This document shows, one piece after another, positions 7,901-12,591 of a stretch of 12,591 bases of DNA; within the stretch, counting starts at the first letter, position 1, and the number at the start of each line of letters is the position of its first letter. Both the position numbers and the translations under genes were made by a program. The notes under the pieces were generated by a model that searched no databases, was not told the origin of the DNA, and saw only the letters and a program-made list of their open reading frames with translations. Source of the DNA: JBGTKH01 sp041744735 (GTDB lineage: Bacteria; Planctomycetota; Planctomycetia; Pirellulales; Pirellulaceae); assembly GCA_041744735.1 (NCBI GenBank), contig JBGTKH010000587.1, forward strand, positions 1-12,591, in the 5' to 3' direction.

Positions 7901-10263
7901 CTTTCATCCAAGCCGTCCCACAACAGCGTGTGCTGGCCCGCAGAAAACGAACGCCCAGCCGCCAGATTGCGCACGCGCCGCCCGGCCTCGTCTTCGATCA
8001 CGATCGTCGCCTTGCCGTCCGTTGGCTGTTCGAACGTGATGCGAATTTCCTGTCGCCGCGCGTTGACGAGTTCGCGGTAGTTGTCCCGATCGAACGGCGC
8101 CCACTGCGCGGGGTCGTCCGAAAATGGCGCATGGATGGCTCGGTTGTCGAGAAAGCCAAAGCGTTCCTGCTGTTCCGGAAACGTGACCGTCGCCGCCAGC
8201 CGGACGCGCGACCAATCGCCCGCGGGCAAACGGAAATCGAATTGACGTGGGCTCGGCTTCCAGCCTGCCGTCGCTTCGGTGTTTCTGACAGGCTGGAAGC
8301 CTATTCCACGGCTTTGAGCCTGCGCGTTCGTTAGCACGAATGCCTGTTTGTCGTTGGCAACGCCAAGTTTGATCTCCGGCTCTGGTTCAGCCCAGGTTCG
8401 AATCGAAACGGTCAGGCCATCTTCGTCAGGCGTCAGTGCCACGCCGAACGGAATACCGCCGGGACGACCGAGTTCCTGAAAGTCCGCCTCGGTATGTTTG
8501 TGAATTTCCGACGTAGGACGGATTGCCAATCCGTCCGTCTTCTCCGTCATCTGAACGGACGGATTGGCAATCCGTCCTACAAGTTCCAACTTGACCAACC
8601 GTTGCCCCGCCGCCTCGTAAACGACCACGCGGTCGCCCGACACCGCCACATGCGCGGGCGACGCGAGCCTGTCGAACTTTGCCACTTCTGAAGTAGTTGA
8701 GTCGAACAGACGCACGGTCCCGCCGGCCGAATCGCTCACCGCCAGCCGCTTGCCGTCGCTGTGAATGAAGACGTCGCCGTCGTACTGCGCGAGACGCGAG
8801 ACTTCCTTCCAACCACGCTCGCCGTCGCGCTGATAAGCGATCACCGCGCCGCTGTCCGCGGCGAACAGTCGGTCGTCGAACCATGCCAAGCTGGTGCAGT
8901 TTTTCAACCCCGGAATCGTAACCGGCACGGGCGGCAAACGCTGTTGTCCGTCGGCCGTAATGCCTATTTCAAACGCCTTGCCGTTTTGCTCGACCACGAC
9001 CAGCGCCAGGCCGCTGCCCTGCGGAACCGCCGCCGCGCCGGTGACGGACACGGGTAGGTCGAAGTCGTTGACTCCTTTGCTCTCAAGGTGCGACCAGCCG
9101 CTGGCGTCGATCATGGGGCCGCGGGCCAATTGCACGTAACTGTAGTGTTTCTTCAGCACGCACAGAGTCCGGCCGTTCAAGACTGACGGCTGGGCGAAAA
9201 GATCCGGCTCCTTGTCGCCAACCGTATGAGGCACCTCGCACGAATCTTGCCACCGCCAACTGCCGCGCGGCGTCCAGATATTACCGGACGCATCGAGCGC
9301 GACACCCGACAAACCCGCCAGTGCTCCGATGCGGCGAACCACCTCGAACCGCTGTTCCACATCGTTCCATCGTAAGAGTTGAACGACGCCTGCAAGTCCC
9401 GAGACGGCGTAGATGTCGTCGCGCACATGGACCAATCCGCGGCCGCTCGTCACGTCGACGCTCTGCGGCAGGTAACCGATGAACGATCCCGACGCTCCGC
9501 CGAGCACGACACCCGGCGCCGGCTCGAAGCGCTCGTTCAGGCGATGGATCGTGCCGTGCCAGCCATGACTGTACCAATACCGGCCGATCTTCTGCGGGCG
9601 TTCGCCATTGAAACCTTGCGGAAACCCGGCGACCGCGAGCCCGTCTTTCCACGCATGCACCTCGCCGCCGCCGAAGGCGTAAACCGTGCCGTCCTCTCCC
9701 GCATGCAGAGCTAGAACGCCAAAGCCGGGCTTAACGATCACCGTCCGCGCACCGGACACCGGATCGAACCATGACAACTGATCCTGATCCTTCTCGAAGA
9801 TCACGACCCGGCCATTGAACTCGCGAGACGACATCACATCGACTTCGCCCGGCAACCGCGTTGGTGTCGAGCCCGCAACCGCGTCCAGCGGCAGTGCGTA
9901 AAGCGCCTTGCGAATCTTCAGTAGCAACAGACTGCCAGCCCGCGTCAACTGATCACCGCGATCCGTCGATTCCGGAATCTCAAAGCTCGCCAACAGTCGT
10001 CCGTCGAGCGCATATCGATTGAGCTGCTTCGAGCCACCACGCTCCCAGATCGTCATCTCATCATCCATCACCGGCCCCATCGCCGGCGCCGTCTGTCCGG
10101 CAAACGTCACCAGCGTTTCCCCCGCCTCGCCCGAGTTCCCCAGCACACCCGCGAATCTAAGTTCAACAGCGTGAGCCGCGCTTGTCACGATGAATAGCAT
10201 TGCATTAGCGATGACACACTTAGGAAATACCACCGCCGCGAACTGTCGTTTGGTGTATAACAT
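4954..10263 (-). CDS. Giant exported propeller / FlgD-Ig / CBM9-like protein
   Basis: A 1769-residue exported protein. The start at 10261-10263 is preceded by AAGGAGAA, an excellent ribosome binding site, and gives a signal peptide ending A-H-A before V-E-L (about residue 32); a start 11 codons upstream would bypass this. Residues about 35-560 are beta-propeller-like, with repeats such as AGEDGTVYAFGGGEVHAWKD and ALDASGNIWTP. About 740-815 is a FlgD-type Ig domain (ATIVIEDEAGRRVRNLAAG, then LLWDGLDESGKLVTPGRF). About 985-1115 holds NHL-like repeats (ITVAPSGDIFVSDGGSHQIH; VNPTGLVFGPDGKLWVTEKR). Near 1270 is an EF-hand-like calcium loop DRNGDGETQQDE. Residues about 1550-1765 look like a CBM9/DOMON-like carbohydrate-binding domain. 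No catalytic motif is recognised, so a binding or scaffold role in polysaccharide use at the cell surface is inferred. The frame is intact although it contains two clear and one decayed palindromic repeat (see separate entries). Confidence 0.9.
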   Translation of the reverse strand: MLYTKRQFAAVVFPKCVIANAMLFIVTSAAHAVELRFAGVLGNSGEAGETLVTFAGQTAPAMGPVMDDEMTIWERGGSKQLNRYALDGRLLASFEIPESTDRGDQLTRAGSLLLLKIRKALYALPLDAVAGSTPTRLPGEVDVMSSREFNGRVVIFEKDQDQLSWFDPVSGARTVIVKPGFGVLALHAGEDGTVYAFGGGEVHAWKDGLAVAGFPQGFNGERPQKIGRYWYSHGWHGTIHRLNERFEPAPGVVLGGASGSFIGYLPQSVDVTSGRGLVHVRDDIYAVSGLAGVVQLLRWNDVEQRFEVVRRIGALAGLSGVALDASGNIWTPRGSWRWQDSCEVPHTVGDKEPDLFAQPSVLNGRTLCVLKKHYSYVQLARGPMIDASGWSHLESKGVNDFDLPVSVTGAAAVPQGSGLALVVVEQNGKAFEIGITADGQQRLPPVPVTIPGLKNCTSLAWFDDRLFAADSGAVIAYQRDGERGWKEVSRLAQYDGDVFIHSDGKRLAVSDSAGGTVRLFDSTTSEVAKFDRLASPAHVAVSGDRVVVYEAAGQRLVKLELVGRIANPSVQMTEKTDGLAIRPTSEIHKHTEADFQELGRPGGIPFGVALTPDEDGLTVSIRTWAEPEPEIKLGVANDKQAFVLTNAQAQSRGIGFQPVRNTEATAGWKPSPRQFDFRLPAGDWSRVRLAATVTFPEQQERFGFLDNRAIHAPFSDDPAQWAPFDRDNYRELVNARRQEIRITFEQPTDGKATIVIEDEAGRRVRNLAAGRSFSAGQHTLLWDGLDESGKLVTPGRFLWRGVTHPGVEPVYRMNFANGGEQTVASWGPNHSTLHHAAANSKLVFFAAPVTEGGWALMALDADGKFVQGYEHLHGFGIQHDVIAADEKYLYCAQDGFTWGGTKDVDLASDTWTANWMLTVVRYDIASGKQVEFPGKLRALEVDTMQVGPGSKHPDLTDFNLGGLAVRDGKLYVGARDQQAVLVLDAETGQQLDSIPLPGVRHLAAGSEIYAATDRGVVRLPDGKQIIDAGKMDLTGITVAPSGDIFVSDGGSHQIHRFTADGKLAGTLGRPGGPYKGSYDPARMVNPTGLVFGPDGKLWVTEKRWNPKRVLAWDVEKNEVTYEKFGMPHYGGDGSGFDPENPRRWIGLGCFWDVDIEQGTARPTHILSLEEGHFGNYEPHSYLFFREAGRTFVCARGKISLIAEVLPDGTLHDIAALAGTHHFGYGCNWDPPQAYIDAFYAKWPEKRAGEKSGRKGEGKPWSQRGMGVLWVDRNGDGETQQDEFDFCGDDIEFGGGSWGHLQTSLTLYMPVADKEQVKVVAIQPRGFLPNGVPDYPTLEEAIAKAMPINLSPGYKRSGVATVRDRNGRFIFNSDPEMNAFAAGRATSLPGFQSARQAGSLSHGEHLWSYPNQWSDVHGSHNAPLPEPGVMQGTLGILGLASFDDQSDVIFLNGNHGRCFVMTTDGLYLDEAFVDVRVSYLKNEYRLGGEIFGGSFGRSSTDGKYYVQIGHGPYRIYELTGLGAAQRIAGTIDVTKEQIVAAEQQRLRHVAAQHVAKEATIPGTVRWDKSGKFRVELDLHADATHLHLQYRVQDPSPWINNGRDWTKLFATGDSVDLQIATDPQAAPKRKSPAEGDKRLLIAPFEGQPIAVLYEHRKPGGMNPIEFTSPWRGEKVDNVQQLPDVKIEVKTSKDGYVLNASVPLRSLGLAPASGQSNRADFGVTYGDAEGTDTNLRSYWSNQSTGLVDDIPGEIMLSPNLWGEVRFTDPQAD
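6069..6115. repeat. Decayed GGCTTCCAGCCTG-type palindromic repeat inside the giant gene
   Basis: GGCTTCCAGCTTGTC (6069-6083) and GGCAGGCTGGTAGCC (6101-6115) are reverse complements at 12 of 15 positions, with a 17-base loop. The motif and total length (47 bp) equal those of the better-preserved copy at 8255-8301, so this looks like an older copy. It codes for LPGFQSARQAGS in the giant protein. Confidence 0.5.
8255..8301. repeat. 47-bp palindromic repeat inside the giant gene
   Basis: GGCTTCCAGCCTG (8255-8267) and CAGGCTGGAAGCC (8289-8301) are perfect 13-bp inverted repeats with a 21-base loop. In the host gene the repeat is translated as GIGFQPVRNTEATAGWKP, near residue 655, between the propeller and the FlgD-Ig region. 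From memory, GFQPV...AGWKP peptides recur across unrelated proteins of planctomycetes, which marks a dispersed repeat and not a protein domain. Confidence 0.7.
8513..8580. repeat. 68-bp perfect palindromic repeat inside the giant gene
   Basis: A perfect 26-bp inverted repeat: the left arm begins GTAGGACGGATTGCCAATCC (8513-8538) and the right arm ends with its reverse complement (8555-8580), around a 16-base loop. Each arm is itself self-complementary (GGACGGATT / AATCCGTCC). In the host gene it is read as VGRIANPSV...DGLAIRPTS, near residues 561-584. Both strands and other frames give the similar peptides TDCQSVR and RIGNPSY. It shares the (G)TAGGACGGA...TCCGTCCTA(C) ends with the palindrome at 2366-2391. 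Confidence 0.82.
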
Positions 10264-10375
10264 TTCGGAATTCTCCTTCACTCTGACACGCGACAACGAA
10301 CAAGGGGCATGTTTGGACCTTTGGATTGTAAATTCAATTTGGACGGTCCACTAGCCGCGAGGGCCAAGACCGCGG

Positions 10376-10404
10376 TTGCCCAAAGGGCGGGGCGGAATTA
10401 CAAT
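10376..10404 (+). promoter_or_regulatory. Weak candidate promoter for the hypothetical gene pair
   Basis: TACAAT (10399-10404) matches the -10 consensus at 5 of 6 positions, and TTGCCC (10376-10381) lies 17 bases upstream but matches the -35 box only at TTG. It would give a leader of about 45 bases before the ATG at 10454. The rest of the 10264-10453 gap is AT-richer than its surroundings and holds GGACC...GGTCC arms (10315-10348) but no other gene. Confidence 0.28.
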
Positions 10405-10453
10405 TCGTAGTGTCAATCATTTTTCTCTGGCCACCGAGACCGCGAGGCCTTTC

Positions 10454-11083
10454 ATGTTAGACGATGAATTGAATTCGCCGAGCATGGACCCCGACGAAAT
10501 GGCAGCGGTGTACGCTGATAAGCACGCGATTCAAATTACCTCCCGCGTCGAATCGATGCGGAACGAATTGGACGAGGTGGGAGACGTTCGCGAGCGATTG
10601 CAGCGGTGGGCTCAGTTGTTAGGAATCAACTTTCAAGCGATCATCGAGCTTCTTCGCTTAACGATCGCGGAAATGGCAAGAGAATCGCAAAGGGATCGAG
10701 CCCGCGACCTCGCACCCACAGACGAATACGACTTTTGCGAGTTGGCGAATTGCGTGGATGGCGACCGAGAAAAACTCGATCAATTGCTCAGCAAAGCCAG
10801 CAATTGGGAATCGCAACCTGCGAATTCGGAATCCATCGGCGGTCGATCCCAGATTCGCGCTGCCATGCTCCATTCCGCAAACTGGGTGGAGACGTTAATC
10901 GCTCATCTTGTCCATCTCTATGCTTACGACTTCGACGCGCTGCACAGCGAGTTGAAGGACCGATGTGCGGGAATCGACGGCGTGAATCTCGAATTGCTGT
11001 TTGACCGCATCGTTCACGACGCTTGCGATGCCAATGTGTCACTGATGCAATTTCTCGCCAAGTACGCCTGCCAGCGAGATTGA
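10454..11083 (+). CDS. Hypothetical acidic helical protein
   Basis: A 209-residue protein with no signal peptide or membrane segment, so probably cytoplasmic. The ATG at 10454 is preferred because GAGG lies six bases before it; a TTG at 10376 in the same frame would overlap the predicted promoter. The sequence is acidic and almost wholly helical, with heptad-like stretches (SRVESMRNELDEVGDVRERL; AIIELLRLTIAEMARESQRD) in the first third, a Glu/Asp-rich central part with D-E-Y-D-F-C-E-L, and a C-terminal helical block (LIAHLVHLYAYDFDALHSEL ... LLFDRIVHDACDANVSLMQF). I do not recognise a family. Its stop is 24 bp before the next ATG, so the two genes are probably one operon. It is divergent from the giant gene. 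Confidence 0.7.
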   Translation: MLDDELNSPSMDPDEMAAVYADKHAIQITSRVESMRNELDEVGDVRERLQRWAQLLGINFQAIIELLRLTIAEMARESQRDRARDLAPTDEYDFCELANCVDGDREKLDQLLSKASNWESQPANSESIGGRSQIRAAMLHSANWVETLIAHLVHLYAYDFDALHSELKDRCAGIDGVNLELLFDRIVHDACDANVSLMQFLAKYACQRD

Positions 11084-11107
11084 GGTTCTTCGTAAGGGGA
11101 AGTGTTC

Positions 11108-11437
11108 ATGTCTGCGGCGGGGACAGTAAAGCTCTGGCATGAACAACGGTCGAAGTACCGCGAATTCTATCAACCAATGGCACAGGCCTTATTTGATTTG
11201 CCGATTCCCGGATCGCGGATTCGCGGTCAGGTAATTGGTTCTTGGCGGATTCAATACGAGTTTTATGATTTTGCGCGCAATCGAGCCACCTCGACCAACG
11301 TTCGCCGCATTGATTGGAGTACCGCCCGCTTCACGCTGACGACCGGACATCGGCCGATTCCCAAATTCGTTGACAATCCCCAGGGACGACAAAACCAGCC
11401 GCACCGCGACTATTGGATACAGATCAATCACACGTGA
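11108..11437 (+). CDS. Hypothetical small protein, second gene of the pair
   Basis: A 109-residue frame starting at ATG 11108 with AAGGGGAA about eight bases upstream, 24 bp after the previous gene. A GTG at 11102 is a less likely start. The sequence is rich in aromatic and basic residues (KLWHEQRSKYREFYQP; GSWRIQYEFYDFARNR; RIDWSTARFTL; PHRDYWIQINHT), which suggests a compact beta-containing fold; there is no signal peptide. Family unknown. The TGA stop (11435-11437) falls exactly where homology to PSD1 proteins begins in another frame, so this gene may have been shortened or given a new stop by the event that joined the two sequences. Whether its natural C-terminus is complete cannot be told from this window. 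Confidence 0.58.
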   Translation: MSAAGTVKLWHEQRSKYREFYQPMAQALFDLPIPGSRIRGQVIGSWRIQYEFYDFARNRATSTNVRRIDWSTARFTLTTGHRPIPKFVDNPQGRQNQPHRDYWIQINHT

Positions 11438-12563
11438 TCTCGTCGACCTCGACAACGCCATTAAAGAAATCGAAAGTACGCATCCCGGAGCACCGGCGCG
11501 GGCGTTCGTGCTGATCGACAAACCGCAGGCGGTCGAGCCGGTAGTATTTCTGCGCGGCGATCCGCGGCGCCGCGGCGACCGCGTGTCGCGGCATTTTCTC
11601 GAGGTGCTCGGTGGCGGCGACGCGCGTCCGTTCACGATCGGCAGCGGCCGGAAGGAACTGGCCGAAGCGATCGCTGACCCGAACAATCCACTAACCGCCC
11701 GCGTGCTGGTGAACCGCGTGTGGCTCCATCATTTCGGCCACGGCATTGTCGATACGCCCGGCGATTTCGGTTTCCGCAGCAATCCGCCCAGTCATCCCGA
11801 ATTGCTCGACTGGCTCGCCGCGACGTTCATCGAGAACGGTTGGTCGGTGAAACAACTGCACCGGCTGATAGTTCTGTCATCCACGTACCGGCAGAGCAGT
11901 GAGCCAGCGGCGGCCGCCGAGAATGGCCCGTTGTTGGAGACAATCGATCCTGATAATCGTCTGCTCTCGCATGCGAACCGGCGGCGGTTGGACTTCGAGG
12001 CGATGCGCGACGCGATGCTGACTGCGTCCGGCAATCTTGACCGATCAATCGGCGGTCGAGCAATCGAACTAAGCGCCGAGCCTTTCACCGGCCGTCGCAC
12101 GCTATACGGGTTTGTCGACCGGCTGAATCTTGATCCGGTCTTTTCCACGTTTGACTTTGCATCGCCCGAGGTAAGCACGCCCGAGCGGCCTAACACGATG
12201 GTGCCACAACAAGCTCTGTTCGGCATGAACCATCCGTTCGTGATCGAGCAGGCCCGTGCGTTGTGCAGCACAGACGAATTTAAAGCGGCCAGCGACGACA
12301 TCACCCGCGCGGCTGTGCTGTATCGCCGTGTCTTTAGCCGCGATCCCACCGCGGACGAACAACAATTGGCCGCCGCGTTTGCTGCCGCCACGTCAACCGT
12401 GCGTGACGATTCAATTCCTCCGGCGGTCTGGCGGCACGGTTACGGAGCCGCCGAGCCGACCGCGCCGGACGAAGACCGCTTTCACGAACTAACCTTCTTC
12501 GACGGCCGGAACTATCAAGTCTTGTGTGTTGGAGAGATTGCCAAACTGATATTTATAGATTAG
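11433..12563 (+). pseudogene. PSD1 (DUF1553) protein remnant, truncated at both ends
   Basis: From about 11433 the frame reads as the C-terminal half of a planctomycete PSD1 protein: a lead-in resembling the region between DUF1549 and DUF1553 (EIESTHPGAPARAFVLIDKP; VVFLRGDPRRRGDRVSRHFL), then DUF1553 with NPLTARVLVNRVWLHHFGHG, DFGFRSNPPSHPELLDWLAA, LHRLIVLSSTYRQSS and RPNTMVPQQALFGMNHPFVI. Intact members are normally 700-1100 aa, exported, and begin with a signal peptide, often PSCyt1, and DUF1549; none of these is present and no credible start or ribosome binding site precedes the homologous part. At the other end, a W-R-H-G-Y-G ... F-F-D-G-R-N-Y-Q segment, where family members with this extension continue, breaks off at 12518 into VLCVGEIAKLIFID and a TAG. 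It is therefore best read as a fragment. The retained reading frame implies a recent event or chance. Family function is poorly known; they are often next to DUF1501 genes, absent here. Confidence 0.85.
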
Positions 12564-12565
12564 TC

Positions 12566-12591
12566 GTTTAACCCGTAGCCGTAGGCGAGGG
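12566..12591 (+). repeat. GTTTAACC-led hairpin repeat at right edge
   Basis: Two bases after the TAG of the PSD1 remnant, GTTTAACC leads into CCC-gta-GCC-gta-GGC-ga-GGG, a hairpin with GCC/GGC (12578-12586) nested in CCC/GGG (12572-12591). The layout matches that at 4212-4240 after the phosphatase gene. The window ends here, so the full repeat may be longer. Confidence 0.4.

Noticed and set aside
7261..8334. A 357-codon plus-strand open frame opposite the giant gene
   Set aside because: It is antisense to clear propeller and FlgD-Ig coding sequence; the composition is Arg/His-rich and typical of an antisense shadow in GC-rich DNA, with no motif or credible ribosome binding site.
8494..8691. 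Plus-strand frame with TDCQSVR and RIGNPSY peptides as a small protein
   Set aside because: These peptides come from the palindromic repeat, which gives similar translations on both strands; there is no independent evidence of a gene.
10376..10453. TTG start adding 26 residues to the acidic helical protein
   Set aside because: It has no ribosome binding site and overlaps the predicted promoter; the ATG at 10454 has GAGG at suitable spacing.
1..12591. CRISPR array, tRNA, rRNA, integrase or attachment site
   Set aside because: I saw no regularly spaced direct repeats, no cloverleaf-like sequence and no recombinase gene; repeats present are palindromic and scattered.

Overview
The window is high-GC DNA that reads as a chromosomal segment of a planctomycete, most likely of the Pirellulales type. 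The main reasons are a fragment of a PSD1/DUF1553 protein (a family typical of and amplified in planctomycetes), a giant secreted protein with propeller, FlgD-Ig and CBM9-like regions, and palindromic repeats of the kinds I recall as dispersed in these genomes (coding for GRIANPS-like and GFQPV-like peptides). The lineage call is inference from gene content; there is no rRNA marker here.

Layout. Positions 1-2090 (minus strand) hold a gene set read right to left: a TPR protein (612-2090), ribosomal protein S20 (rpsT, 297-569) and the start of a histidine-rich lipoprotein that runs off the left edge (1-264). Gaps of 42 and 32 bp suggest one operon. Positions 2091-2505 are a divergent promoter region that contains two palindromic, mobile-element-like sequences between two sigma70-like promoters: a 94-bp imperfect palindrome (2189-2282) and a 110-bp element with 18-bp perfect terminal inverted repeats and an 8-bp flanking duplication (2308-2417). 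Positions 2506-4209 (plus) encode an FHA-GAF-PP2C (RsbU/SpoIIE type) signalling phosphatase, followed by a GTTTAACC-led hairpin and then a small secreted protein (4311-4919).

Positions 4954-10263 (minus) are one 1769-residue exported protein, convergent with the secreted protein. At least two, probably three, palindromic repeats sit inside this gene without breaking its frame. Positions 10454-11437 (plus) hold two closely spaced hypothetical genes. The right end (11433-12563) is a remnant of a PSD1 gene, cut at both ends: it starts at the stop codon of the previous gene and ends in an unrelated 14-residue tail, followed by another GTTTAACC-led hairpin.

No complete undescribed multi-gene system (defence island, CRISPR, biosynthetic cluster) is visible. 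The most interesting signal is the small palindromic elements in the promoter region and inside the giant coding sequence, together with the decayed PSD1 locus.
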